Assembly: GCA_016933695.1 (NCBI GenBank)
Contig: JAFGAL010000004.1
Span: forward strand, 62,001 to 126,000
Source: Candidatus Zixiibacteriota bacterium
Lineage (GTDB): Bacteria; Zixibacteria; MSB-5A5; GN15; PGXB01
Direction of reading: 5' to 3'
Length of the DNA: 64,000 nucleotides
Shown: positions 55,697 through 64,000 of the stretch, one piece after another
Layout of the letters: the number at the start of each line of letters is the position of its first letter
Numbering within the stretch: position 1 is the first letter of the stretch
Notes under the pieces: generated by a model
Databases searched by the model: none
What the model saw: only the letters and a program-made list of their open reading frames with translations
What the model was told of the DNA's origin: nothing
Position numbers and translations under genes: made by a program

Positions 55697-56815
55697 TTAC
55701 AACTTCCCGGCCACCGCGTTGGCAATATCGAGAGAGCTGGATGAGCCGCCCATATCATAGGTGCGGACCTTGCCTTCTTTGATAACCTCGGCAATGGCGC
55801 TTTCAAGCCGTTCGGCCATATCGGTCTCGCCCAGCCATTCCAGCATCATCCGCGTCGTCAATAACATCGCCATCGGGTTGACTTTATACTTCCCGGCGTA
55901 TTTCGGCGCGGAACCGTGCGTCGGCTCGAACACCGCATACTTGTCGCCGATATTGCCCGACGACGCGAATCCCAGTCCGCCGACCAACTGCGCGCACAGA
56001 TCGGAGACGATGTCCCCGAACATGTTGGACGTCACCAGCACCGAATAGTCATGTGGGTTTTTCACCAGCCACATGCACATGGCGTCGATATTGGTTTCCC
56101 ACAGTTCGATCCCGGGATAATTCCTGGCGACCTCGCGGGCGGTGCGTACCATCAAGCCCGACGTTTCCCGAATGACATTCGGTTTCTCCACCACCGTCAC
56201 GGTTTTACGGCCGGTCTTTTTGGCGTACTCAAACGCGTCGGTGATAATATTCCGGCATCCGGTTTTGGTGTTAATCCGAAGCGATACCGCAACTTCATTT
56301 CCGGGATGCTTGTCGAATTTCTTCATTTTGGGATTATGTTTGGAAATCGCCGCGCGCACCTCATCCGGAAACGGGAAAAATTCCACGCCGGAATACAGGT
56401 CCTCGGTGTTTTCACGAAAGACGACAATGTCGATGCCGTCCTTATAATTCAGCGGATTGCCGGGATAGGCTTTGCACGGACGTAGATTCGTCCGCAGGTT
56501 GAATTCCTGACGAAGGCGAACGATCGGAGAGGCATACACCATCCCTTTACCCTGCAGTGCCGGAACCAGTTCGGCTTCCGCTTCCTGTTTCGGTTTCGAT
56601 GTGATCGCGCCGAACAGCGCGCAATCGGTATTGTTCAAAATGTCGATGGTGCGCGGCGGAAGGGGATCGCCTTCCTTGCACCAGAATTCCCATCCAATAT
56701 CAGCCGGAATGTATTCGGCATCCAATCGCAGTTTGTCCAGCACAATCCGTGCCGCATCCATAACGTCGACACCAACGCCGTCTCCGGGCATCCACGCAAT
56801 CCGATACTTGGCCAT
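55697..56815 (-). CDS. Isocitrate/isopropylmalate dehydrogenase family enzyme, isocitrate-type
   Basis: A 372-residue decarboxylating dehydrogenase with MPGDGVGVDVMDAAR at the N-terminus, the substrate arginines in LRQEFNLRTNLRP, the RENTEDLYSGVE motif typical of isocitrate rather than isopropylmalate enzymes, and DAMCMWLVKNPHDYSVLVTS-type metal-site sequence with TSNMFGDIVSDL. EPTHGSAPKYAGK in the cofactor loop fits NAD-linked members. It therefore most likely converts isocitrate to 2-oxoglutarate, though homoisocitrate or tartrate relatives remain possible. It lies 26 bases after the PorV-like gene. Confidence 0.85.
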   Translation of the reverse strand: MAKYRIAWMPGDGVGVDVMDAARIVLDKLRLDAEYIPADIGWEFWCKEGDPLPPRTIDILNNTDCALFGAITSKPKQEAEAELVPALQGKGMVYASPIVRLRQEFNLRTNLRPCKAYPGNPLNYKDGIDIVVFRENTEDLYSGVEFFPFPDEVRAAISKHNPKMKKFDKHPGNEVAVSLRINTKTGCRNIITDAFEYAKKTGRKTVTVVEKPNVIRETSGLMVRTAREVARNYPGIELWETNIDAMCMWLVKNPHDYSVLVTSNMFGDIVSDLCAQLVGGLGFASSGNIGDKYAVFEPTHGSAPKYAGKYKVNPMAMLLTTRMMLEWLGETDMAERLESAIAEVIKEGKVRTYDMGGSSSSLDIANAVAGKL

Positions 56816-56841
56816 ACGTCTGTTCTGACTCCTCTTGTTTA

Positions 56842-57741
56842 TTATTGACTGAAGGTTAGATTAATCAAATGTGAATCATCCAGTTCGTTGCTGTATGGTA
56901 AAAACGCATAGTCGATTCTGAAATTCCGCTTGGAAAAACCGAATCCCGCCGAGATACTTTTGCTTTCGTATCCCAAACGGTATCCCGCACGAACCGTGAA
57001 TTCCGGCGTCAGCGCATACTCGCCACCCAGATGTCCGCGCAAATCCATGCCTTCTTCCGCGTCGTCATCAAACATCACCACATCGGCCGACGCCATCAGG
57101 TTATCATAGGTATACGCTGCCCCGGCACGAACCGTGGTTGGAATGTCATACGACTCCCGCCGCAGTTCTATCCCCGACCCGATATTGAGAACCGCCACAC
57201 CGACGGTCAGATCCGGACGGGCGTTGAACAACAGTCCCAGGTCGAAATTGAACGCCGATCCGCGATACGACTCGATTTTCTCGAACATGTATCCCAGACC
57301 GAAACCGAGCGTGAGTTTCTCGGTGAACGCGTACGATGCCCCACCCTTGATCGCGATATCCTGGGCGTCAAAGGGAATATAATCGCTGGAGGGAATACTG
57401 TCGTTGCGCCCCTGAAGATCATCGACGGCCCCGAATTTAAGACCAAAGCCGAAGGTCACGTCCTTTTTGGCAAAGGCCAGATACCCGGATTCGATATTGA
57501 CATTCTCCCAGTGCGTGTTGTGGCCCAGCGATCCATTCAAACCGACCACACCGTGCACCGCCGCCGGATTGTAGCCAAACGAATAGGGATCGCGAATAAC
57601 CGCCGTGAACGCACCACCCATCCCCACCGGGCGCGCGCCACATTCTACCGTCATCAAGCGCAACCCCGACAGGGCATGTACCGGCACGGCCGCCAGAATG
57701 CCGATTACCGTGATTCCGAACAAGAAAACAAATCTTTTCAT
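56842..57741 (-). CDS. PorV/PorQ-type outer-membrane beta-barrel protein
   Basis: A 299-residue exported protein (signal ending VPVHA) with the PorV/UPF0164-like start ARPVGMGGAFTAVIRDPYSFGYNPA and alternating barrel strands (VTFGFGLKFGAVD, LTLGFGLGYMFEK, FTVRAGYRLGYESKSISAGF) up to an aromatic last strand region (LINLTFSQ). PorV proteins of Bacteroidota act as shuttles in type 9 secretion. The gene follows a second member of the family by 13 bases. Confidence 0.83.
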   Translation of the reverse strand: MKRFVFLFGITVIGILAAVPVHALSGLRLMTVECGARPVGMGGAFTAVIRDPYSFGYNPAAVHGVVGLNGSLGHNTHWENVNIESGYLAFAKKDVTFGFGLKFGAVDDLQGRNDSIPSSDYIPFDAQDIAIKGGASYAFTEKLTLGFGLGYMFEKIESYRGSAFNFDLGLLFNARPDLTVGVAVLNIGSGIELRRESYDIPTTVRAGAAYTYDNLMASADVVMFDDDAEEGMDLRGHLGGEYALTPEFTVRAGYRLGYESKSISAGFGFSKRNFRIDYAFLPYSNELDDSHLINLTFSQ

Positions 57742-57754
57742 TACTCTCCCGGTT

Positions 57755-58732
57755 TTAGAACATCACATTCAATGATACGATATGATCACTGCCTTCATCA
57801 ACCCGATCTGCCGAAAATGCGTAATCGAAACAAAACGCGAAGTTTTCAAACTCCTGCAGAAATCCGAATCCGGCCGTTATGATGCCTTCGTTCAATCCGC
57901 CCCGCAGAAAATATCGATCGCGGAGCGTGTACTCGCCGCCGAAACGCGCCACCAGTGCCTGCTCGAAATTTTTCTCGACGTCGACCAGCACCAGCAAATC
58001 CTTCTGAAACATGCGGGCCGAAACACCCGCGCCCAACATGACCGGGAATTTATCGTCCTGCGTGGCGCCGGTCCCGCCGTACTGGTCCCAGTACTTGTTG
58101 GTTGTCCAGGAATACTTCGCACCAAGGTTTTTCACGACTATTCCCACATGAATATCCGTAATCGGTTTGTCCTCCATCGTGCCGTACTCGAACAGCGAGT
58201 CGATGAGAAGCATCGCGCCGCCATTGATACCGATAGAATTGGCGCTGACCACATCCAGTTTTTTATACAGGTAATTGAGTTTGACACCCATGGAAAACGC
58301 CGGGAGAAACTGCTTGGAGAATGTCGCCCCGAACACGTGCTCATTATCGGAAATGGTCCGCCCCAACTCCCGACCACTGCTGTTGCGCGCCATAACCTCG
58401 CCGTATCCGGCGTATAACCAGCTGATTCCGAGCGTCGATTGCAGTCGGGTCGGCACCAAAACCGAAATAAGACCGAGCTTGCGGTCGAGATCCATCACCC
58501 GGTAAGAACTGGCGACCGTAACTTTGTTGATTTCCGTCAGCCCGGCGGGATTGAACAACTGCCCCGCGGCGTCGTTCGACAACCCATAATACGCGCCGCC
58601 CATCGCGGCCGGACGCGCCTGCACCGCCATTTTTAAAAACGATCCGGCATAACCGCCGTCCTCGGCTTCGGCAAAAGCACTCTGGCCGGCGCATACCAGA
58701 AGCAGTACTATGATATACATATGTTTTTTCAT
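57755..58732 (-). CDS. PorV/PorQ-type outer-membrane beta-barrel protein
   Basis: A 325-residue exported protein with signal peptide (MKKHMYIIVLLLVCAGQSAF) and the same hallmark ARPAAMGGAYYGLSNDAAGQLFNPAG. Barrel strands follow and the chain ends in SLNVMF, an outer-membrane-type terminal Phe. It sits 8 bases after the propeller gene and 13 before its paralogue. The order cargo, PorV, PorV suggests that these barrels handle the upstream secreted protein, which is inference from known systems. Confidence 0.84.
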   Translation of the reverse strand: MKKHMYIIVLLLVCAGQSAFAEAEDGGYAGSFLKMAVQARPAAMGGAYYGLSNDAAGQLFNPAGLTEINKVTVASSYRVMDLDRKLGLISVLVPTRLQSTLGISWLYAGYGEVMARNSSGRELGRTISDNEHVFGATFSKQFLPAFSMGVKLNYLYKKLDVVSANSIGINGGAMLLIDSLFEYGTMEDKPITDIHVGIVVKNLGAKYSWTTNKYWDQYGGTGATQDDKFPVMLGAGVSARMFQKDLLVLVDVEKNFEQALVARFGGEYTLRDRYFLRGGLNEGIITAGFGFLQEFENFAFCFDYAFSADRVDEGSDHIVSLNVMF

Positions 58733-58740
58733 TGTCGCAC

Positions 58741-61302
58741 CTATGGTATAATGGCCAGTTTGCCCCAGTTAACGCCACCTGTGGAATACTCCACTTTGAA
58801 ATAATAAATACCGGCGGCTGCGGCGTCCCCGCGGCCGTTGCGGCCATCCCAGGAATCGGTGGAATAGGTCGCCTCCTCTCCGCCTTCGCGGTATTCGTTA
58901 TCCACCGCAGTCTTAACCAGATTCATCGCAAAGTCATAAATTTTAATCGTCACATATCCGCTCTGCTTCATCGGATAATTGAAATACACCAATCCCTGAT
59001 TGATCGGCGAAAACGGCACCGGGTAGGCGAAAACCTCCTGATCAAGTTTGACCCGGTACAAATCCCAATCGGGATTCTCCGGGTATGCCAGGAAATCTTC
59101 CAGCGCCACTTTAGCCGCTCCCATCGTCGTGCCGACCCAGAGCGTATCGTTGATCACTTTCACCGCCACCACCCATTCCGAAGTATCGATCGTGACATTA
59201 TCCTGCTGGGGATTCGATGTTACCAGCGTTCCGGTGATCTCCGACGTAATCCAACTTGCGCCCAGATCATCGGAGAATCGCAAACCGTCCGATGTCGCCA
59301 TGAACACCAGCGAATCAGAGAATTCGAAATTCCACACCACCGTCCCGGAATCGACCCGGTTCCAATTCTTGCCGTTTAACTCGGAATAAAACACGCCATG
59401 ATACTGGCCGTCTGAATTGGGTCGGGAATGGGCCCAAATGAGCGGTTCCCCCTCGGGTAATACCTGCAATCCCAGTACCGGTATCCATCCCCCGGAAAGC
59501 TGAGCCGAGGTAATGACACGGGCGCTATCCTGCCGGATATGATTGGTATTGGCATACACTATCCGATATCTGCCGCTCGGAGGTGAAAGAGCAAAACCCT
59601 TGGTATCGGATCCGATATACAACGTGCTGTCAATGATATCGTAACAAAGAAGGTTGGCTCCGCCAAGGTTTACCAGAATATTCACACTGTCATTTATGGA
59701 TTCACCGGATCGGTACCCCCAGGAAAACTCGGCCAAACGCTGATTATATATGTTCTTACCGGTCAACCCGACAAAGGCATTTAAAAAATCAATATCGTAG
59801 TAAGGTGTATCCAGAGGCGTGACGACATTGCGCCATTTCGAGTCAACCTCAACCTGAGTGGCAAAGGTTTTTCCGGTATCCATGGAGATATATACGGTGT
59901 AGTTGCCATCAATAGTTAGTGGATGATTGATCGACCAATACCTGATGTCTGTTAACACACCCAGCGAATCGTAAATTTCCTGCATGCGGACCCGATAACT
60001 GCGGGCGCCTGACGTGTCATCCTCGGGAAACACGAAATACTGCAAAGAATCGAAACCGCCGATACCGTCAGGATACATCGCCACCAGTCCGGAATCGGTT
60101 CCGACCCAGAGACGATCATACAACGTATCCGGCGCCAGACTATGGGCGATATTGCGCCCGCTGGCAAGAGTCGCCTCCAGCGTATCAAGCGTCACTTTTT
60201 CCCAGGTCAATCCGGTATCGGGTGTGCGATACAATCCTCCCTCGTATGCCGCCATATACAGCATGTCATCGAATTCCGCGAACTCCTTGGCATACGTATT
60301 CGAGCTTTCGAGATCAAACACCGGATCATCTATTTTGGCAAACGTCATTCCCATGTCATCCGACACCGCCAGCCCCGTGCCGTTTCCGTTGAGAGAATCA
60401 TACGTCCCGGCAAATAACTTCCCGCCCAGGAAATACGCCGCATACACGCCTCTTCCGGGAAGACCGTCGGATTCAAATGTAGAGTGATACAATTCTGTGT
60501 TATTCTCGTCATACTCCAGTTTCGTCAGGCCGTTATCACCGCAGATAAAAAGAGTAGTATCGACTTTAATAGTACTCGATACATAGTTCGATGCCGGTTT
60601 CGCCCAGGGTTTGATCCATACCATTCTTTTCAATCCATTGGCGGAACCGGCCCACACCACCACCGAATCGGTATGCAGGGTATCAACAATGACTGAAAAG
60701 TAACGCGTGGCCAGCGACGGTGCACTTCCCGAAGTATCCGCAATGGAGTCATACCTCGTGGCATAGTACTCGATCCAGGTTTCTCCGAAGTCGAAACTGC
60801 CGAACAGCCCACCCGCCTTGGACGTAGCGAAAATGATACTGTCCGCGCCGTCGATATCATAGACTTCGTGATCGGGGCCATACAAACCGGGCAGGGTCAA
60901 CCCCATCGGCATGATCGTATCGAATGTGAATCCCTCGTCCTCGGTGTAGGTCAGACCATCGGCATATCCCACCGACATATCGCCGACCATAATGCTGTGC
61001 AAAGTCGCCAGCCAGAGTCGGTCGCCGATATCATCCCCGGCCGAATAAATGGCTGAAATGCCGTCGGAAACCAGTCCGTTGGTGCTATTATAGGTGAGCC
61101 AGGTGACTCCGCCGTCGCGGGAAAAACAGACTCCCGCGCCGGTTGTCATCCAGACCCCCCCCTTGTGATAGACAATATCCGTAATGGCATTATCCGCCAG
61201 CCCCCGGTCCTCATAGGGTTCATCGAAGGTTTTCATGACCACCGTGGCCAGAGCCGCCGGCGCCAGCAAAACCAGTAACAAAATCAGTGTGTTTTTGCGC
61301 AT
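58741..61302 (-). CDS. Secreted BNR/propeller protein with FlgD-like C-terminal domain
   Basis: A protein of about 853 residues with a signal peptide (MRKNTLILLLVLLAPAALA). Repeated sensor-propeller or BNR-like units run through it (GLADNAITDIVYHKGGVWMT, GVCFSRDGGVTWLTYNS, GLYRTPDTGLTWEKV, GLRFSDDLGASWITSEI). The last 90 residues form a FlgD-like Ig domain (TIKIYDFAMNLVKTAVDN, WDGRNGRGDAAAAGIYYFKV), which in FCB bacteria often acts as or next to a sorting signal. An ATG at 61302 with GGGTGA before it is preferred over GTG at 61308. It leads the operon with the two PorV-like proteins and the dehydrogenase. Confidence 0.83.
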   Translation of the reverse strand: MRKNTLILLLVLLAPAALATVVMKTFDEPYEDRGLADNAITDIVYHKGGVWMTTGAGVCFSRDGGVTWLTYNSTNGLVSDGISAIYSAGDDIGDRLWLATLHSIMVGDMSVGYADGLTYTEDEGFTFDTIMPMGLTLPGLYGPDHEVYDIDGADSIIFATSKAGGLFGSFDFGETWIEYYATRYDSIADTSGSAPSLATRYFSVIVDTLHTDSVVVWAGSANGLKRMVWIKPWAKPASNYVSSTIKVDTTLFICGDNGLTKLEYDENNTELYHSTFESDGLPGRGVYAAYFLGGKLFAGTYDSLNGNGTGLAVSDDMGMTFAKIDDPVFDLESSNTYAKEFAEFDDMLYMAAYEGGLYRTPDTGLTWEKVTLDTLEATLASGRNIAHSLAPDTLYDRLWVGTDSGLVAMYPDGIGGFDSLQYFVFPEDDTSGARSYRVRMQEIYDSLGVLTDIRYWSINHPLTIDGNYTVYISMDTGKTFATQVEVDSKWRNVVTPLDTPYYDIDFLNAFVGLTGKNIYNQRLAEFSWGYRSGESINDSVNILVNLGGANLLCYDIIDSTLYIGSDTKGFALSPPSGRYRIVYANTNHIRQDSARVITSAQLSGGWIPVLGLQVLPEGEPLIWAHSRPNSDGQYHGVFYSELNGKNWNRVDSGTVVWNFEFSDSLVFMATSDGLRFSDDLGASWITSEITGTLVTSNPQQDNVTIDTSEWVVAVKVINDTLWVGTTMGAAKVALEDFLAYPENPDWDLYRVKLDQEVFAYPVPFSPINQGLVYFNYPMKQSGYVTIKIYDFAMNLVKTAVDNEYREGGEEATYSTDSWDGRNGRGDAAAAGIYYFKVEYSTGGVNWGKLAIIP

Positions 61303-61678
61303 ATTCACCCAAAAAAACAGCCAAGACTTTATAATAAAGTTTGGCCGACGTTACTGCATTAAAAACAAAAGGTATTCCACTCTTTGCGATTTAATCTCGA
61401 TATCGACAGTCGCTGTGACACCTCCAATTTTTGCAAACATAGCCAATATGGCCATATAAGTCAAGCAGATAAACACCACACGGTTACTCTTTATAAGATA
61501 CGAACGCCGATTAGTTCCCGTTTAACGCGATTTAACTGTCCGCAATACCAATACAAAATGGTACGGTTAAGCCGCATCACCTTTTCATTCAAACGAAAAC
61601 ATGTAAAATGTTTGACAAATGTCCTCCCGCGCCGTTACTTAGGGTAATATCACATTAACCGGCTGAGGTGATTGCAAT
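61303..61678. promoter_or_regulatory. Divergent AT-rich control region
   Basis: About 370 bases without a supported gene separate the propeller operon and the multihaem gene. TTGACA at 61613-61618 points towards the cytochrome but has no good -10 at the right distance. Nothing else stands out. Confidence 0.3.
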
Positions 61679-62731
61679 ATGAAGAGAATTATCCCCGCAA
61701 TGATAATGGCCCTGGGAGCGCTGATCGCCGTTCTGGCAGTTTTACCCGGCTGCGACGATTTGATCACACAATACAATTATGACACCACGTTCATCACGAT
61801 TCAGGACAGCACCTGTGTGGCGGCGTGCCATTCCGATGCCAATATGGATATGCTGATTGCCATCCGCCAGTGGGAACACTCTCGTCATTCCTCGGACAGC
61901 CTGATCGATTTCGATGAGTTTGGGCTGGGTCTGGAAAATACCAAAACCTGCGGCCCACAGTGTCATAATCAGGAGGGCTTTATCACCTCATTGCAATCCT
62001 CGGTCGATGAAATTGAATTCCCGCTTGAAATCGGGTGCTTCTCCTGCCATGCTCCGCATACCTATTGGGAACTCGACTCTCTGCGCTATTACGACCCGGT
62101 GGTTCTGGCCGACGGTTTCACCTACAATCGCGGCAATTCCAATATCTGCGCCCTCTGTCATCAGGCGACTGCAACTGTCGCGTCGGCGATCACCGACCAA
62201 ATCGACCTCCTGGATAGTGTCACAATCTACCCCTCATGGGCCGCGCACGCCTCCAATCAGGCGGATATGATGATGGGCACCGGCGGCTATGAATACGGGG
62301 CCGGCCCCGGCAATTCCGCCCATTATAACGCATCCGGATCGAATTGTGTGAAATGCCACATGAACGTCGCCATCGGATTCGAACTGGGCGGCCACAGCTT
62401 TACCATGGAAAGCGACGGCGATCAACTGGTCGAAGCCTGCAACGTCAGTGGATGTCATATCGGAAGTCCGCTCACCGGATTTACGGATGTCAGCGCCGAT
62501 CAGACCAGTTTTATCGATTCCCTATCGATTTTACATACCGCCCTGGAAACAAAGGGTATAACCGACGACTATGCCGGAAAGATCGGAGATGCCGGTCTGG
62601 CCGGAGCGCTGTATAACTACCGTTTTATTATCAACGACGGAAGCAACGGCGTACACAATACCGATTACGCGCTGGGACTGATTCGCGAATCGCTGATATA
62701 CCTTGATACGGCCACATCGCTCAACCCGTAA
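61679..62731 (+). CDS. Multihaem c-type cytochrome lipoprotein
   Basis: A 350-residue lipoprotein (lipobox LPGC, Cys25). Six haem-type motifs are visible: CVAACH (46-51) and CGPQCH (91-96), both CX3CH; CFSCH (120-124), CALCH (157-161) and CVKCH (223-227), all CX2CH; and CNVSGCH (254-260), CX4CH. Several extra His residues (for example HSRH at 67-70, HAPH, AAH, GGHS) can serve as distal ligands. The protein would carry electrons at the periplasmic or outer face. Expanded CX3CH and CX4CH sites are unusual and known only in some multihaem cytochromes. It stands alone between an intergenic leader and a strong terminator. Confidence 0.88.
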   Translation: MKRIIPAMIMALGALIAVLAVLPGCDDLITQYNYDTTFITIQDSTCVAACHSDANMDMLIAIRQWEHSRHSSDSLIDFDEFGLGLENTKTCGPQCHNQEGFITSLQSSVDEIEFPLEIGCFSCHAPHTYWELDSLRYYDPVVLADGFTYNRGNSNICALCHQATATVASAITDQIDLLDSVTIYPSWAAHASNQADMMMGTGGYEYGAGPGNSAHYNASGSNCVKCHMNVAIGFELGGHSFTMESDGDQLVEACNVSGCHIGSPLTGFTDVSADQTSFIDSLSILHTALETKGITDDYAGKIGDAGLAGALYNYRFIINDGSNGVHNTDYALGLIRESLIYLDTATSLNP

Positions 62732-62749
62732 GCACTACGATTATCATAA

Positions 62750-62779
62750 AAAAAGGCCGCCACATCGGGCGGCCTTTTT
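62750..62779. terminator. Bidirectional terminator between cytochrome gene and etfA
   Basis: GGCCGCC (62755-62761) pairs with GGCGGCC (62768-62774), with A and T runs on the two sides. Confidence 0.92.
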
Positions 62780-62796
62780 ATTTGTACCAGGTCCTA

Positions 62797-63756
62797 TCAA
62801 CCGGACTGAAACCGTTTGGTCAGCGCCGGGACGATTTCGAACAAATCACCGACAATGCCGAAAGTGGCAACCTTGAAAATCGGCGCATCCTTGTCGCGAT
62901 TGATCGCGACAATTGTTTTTGACGTCTGCATCCCCACCAGATGCTGGATGGCGCCGGAAATACCAATGGCAAAATACAGCTTTGGATTGACCGTTTTCCC
63001 GGTTTGACCGACCTGGTGACGATACTCGGTCCACCCCGCGTCCACGATCGCCCGTGATGCGCCAAAGGCCGCCCCCAGCGAATTGGCCAGGCCCTTGATG
63101 ACGTCGACATTATCCTGCGCGCGAATTCCGCGACCGGCCGCCACGATGATATCCGCCTCGGTCAGATTGACCGACTGGCCCGATTCCACCACCATTTCGT
63201 TCACCGCCATGCGGGATTCGAACAGGCCGCCATCAACAGACTCGACCGAAACCTCTCCGACTCCCGCACCGGCCTCATCGAATACCTTGGGACGCACCGT
63301 CGCAAACAGCACCGCATCTCCGGCCCTGGAAAAACTGAGAATGACATTGCCGCCGTACGCCGGACGGCTGAACGTCACCGCGTCGCCGTCGGCCTTGACA
63401 CCGACAATATCGGAGACCATCGCGCCGTTATTCAGCGCCGCCAGACGCGCCATCAGAGCCTTACCGTAAAAGGTCGCCGAAGCCAGCACCACCCGGGGTT
63501 GATATTTCCTGATCAGTTCCGTTATTACTCTGGCGTAGACTTCATCGTTGTAATATTTCAGCGCCGGATTGGCAACCGCCAGCACTTTGCCGCCACCGTG
63601 CGACGCCAGTTCACCGGCCGGTCCTTCAGCGTTCTCGGCAAGTATGGCGGTGGTCAGTTCACCGCCCAGTTTCTGCGCCACGGTTATCAATTCCAGGCTG
63701 ACATTCGCCAGTTTGCCGTCCTTTTGCTCGGCAATCGCAAGAATCGGTATGCTCAT
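62797..63756 (-). CDS. etfA: Electron transfer flavoprotein alpha subunit
   Basis: A 319-residue EtfA, which binds FAD and passes electrons between dehydrogenases and the quinone pool or a bifurcating partner. The FAD domain is clear: IIVAAGRGI, GASRAIVDAGWTEYRHQVGQ, TVNPKLYFAIGISGAIQHLV and INRDKDAPIF. Its ATG overlaps the stop of the upstream larC fragment (ATGA). The usual partner etfB is not found next to it; a terminator lies directly behind. Confidence 0.94.
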   Translation of the reverse strand: MSIPILAIAEQKDGKLANVSLELITVAQKLGGELTTAILAENAEGPAGELASHGGGKVLAVANPALKYYNDEVYARVITELIRKYQPRVVLASATFYGKALMARLAALNNGAMVSDIVGVKADGDAVTFSRPAYGGNVILSFSRAGDAVLFATVRPKVFDEAGAGVGEVSVESVDGGLFESRMAVNEMVVESGQSVNLTEADIIVAAGRGIRAQDNVDVIKGLANSLGAAFGASRAIVDAGWTEYRHQVGQTGKTVNPKLYFAIGISGAIQHLVGMQTSKTIVAINRDKDAPIFKVATFGIVGDLFEIVPALTKRFQSG

Positions 63757-64000
63757 CGCGAAAGTCCTTCCTTTATCTCAGCCTGCCTGCGTGCGATCGC
63801 CATGATTTCCGTCAGGGGAACACCGCTGGTTTCGGCGGCGCGAACGCAGTCGTCATATTCCGGCTGAATCTTGATTCCTTCTTTCACTGTCAACAATTTC
63901 ACCCGTATCGGACCGTAATCGGTGTCGATGGTGTCCATCCGACGGTCCAAAACCAGGCGACCGACCGACCGGATGCGAATCCCGGCGGTGGTGGTTTCCG
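63753..64000 (-). CDS. larC: LarC-type nickel-insertion protein, C-terminal end only
   Basis: The frame is open at the right edge; about 82 C-terminal residues are visible (ETTTAGIRIRSVGRLVLDRR, then DTDYGPIRVKLLTVKEG and CVRAAETSGVPLTEIMAIA). This matches the end of LarC/DUF111 proteins, which make the nickel-pincer cofactor of lactate racemase by CTP-dependent cyclometallation. Most of the protein, including the N-terminus, is outside the window. Its last bases overlap the etfA start. Confidence 0.8.
   Translation of the reverse strand, partial: ETTTAGIRIRSVGRLVLDRRMDTIDTDYGPIRVKLLTVKEGIKIQPEYDDCVRAAETSGVPLTEIMAIARRQAEIKEGLSR

Overview
The window looks like a chromosomal segment of a Gram-negative, probably anaerobic bacterium. 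A complete Tol-Pal set (tolQ, tolR, a TonB/TolA-like protein, tolB, pal, cpoB), ADP-heptose genes (rfaE1, rfaE2), two PorV-like outer-membrane proteins and many lipoprotein signals show an outer membrane with LPS. A B12-dependent ribonucleotide reductase, a flavin-dependent thymidylate synthase, an electron-transfer flavoprotein subunit, a multihaem cytochrome and a LarC fragment fit a low-oxygen life. Dockerin, PKD and FlgD-like C-terminal domains on secreted proteins, with PorV-like proteins, suggest the FCB superphylum (something like candidate phylum Zixibacteria). This placement is inference from gene content, not from a marker gene.

Layout. 1-6.5 kb (minus strand): TPR protein, M24 aminopeptidase, accB, pilT, accC, gcvH, gcvPA (cut by the window edge). 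6.5-9.1 kb (minus): a large PqqD-like/M50 protease/HlyD fusion and a small zinc-ribbon membrane protein. 9.1-9.7 kb: a non-coding stretch rich in palindromes. 9.7-11.7 kb (minus): GH57 enzyme and DUF3467 protein. 11.8-15.2 kb (plus): rfaE1, an AT-rich unknown gene, rfaE2, a DUF1858 protein and a lipoprotein. 15.2-20.1 kb (minus): pyrE, acpS, a MITE-like repeat, a roadblock-like protein, nrdJ and thyX. 20.8-31.3 kb (plus): a signalling block with STAS antagonist, RsbW-like kinase, membrane RsbU-like phosphatase, Nudix hydrolase, barrel protein, GAF/PAS histidine kinase and Ser/Thr kinase-TPR protein. 31.3-33.6 kb (minus): a candidate 29-residue peptide gene with its own promoter, and a ClC channel. 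33.7-34.9 kb (plus): FAD oxidoreductase, followed by about 700 bases of hairpin-rich sequence with no convincing gene. 35.9-43.6 kb (plus): a 1214-residue secreted dockerin protein, then a GlmL/MutL-type ATPase, an anchored protein and an RnfC-like barrel protein. 43.7-55.5 kb: small lipoprotein (minus), then Tol-Pal, an unknown gene, a DinB/DnaE2-type polymerase pair and ligA (plus). 55.7-61.3 kb (minus): secreted propeller protein, two PorV-like proteins and an isocitrate-dehydrogenase-family enzyme. 61.7-62.7 kb (plus): multihaem lipoprotein. 62.8-64 kb (minus): etfA and the 3' end of larC.

Promoters of the form TTGAC(A/T/G)-N16-18-TATATT recur in front of many transcription units, and bidirectional GC-rich hairpins with flanking A/T runs separate convergent genes. 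They allow several starts to be corrected (the M50 fusion, the TPR protein, rfaE1). The most unusual items are the 29-residue peptide gene (31384-31473), the PqqD/M50/HlyD fusion (6512-8830), the structured gene-free block (34943-35642), the orphan GlmL ATPase module (39771-43568), the cytochrome with expanded haem motifs, and the DnaE-type polymerase whose PHP domain has lost its first metal-binding motif. No tRNA, rRNA or CRISPR array was seen.
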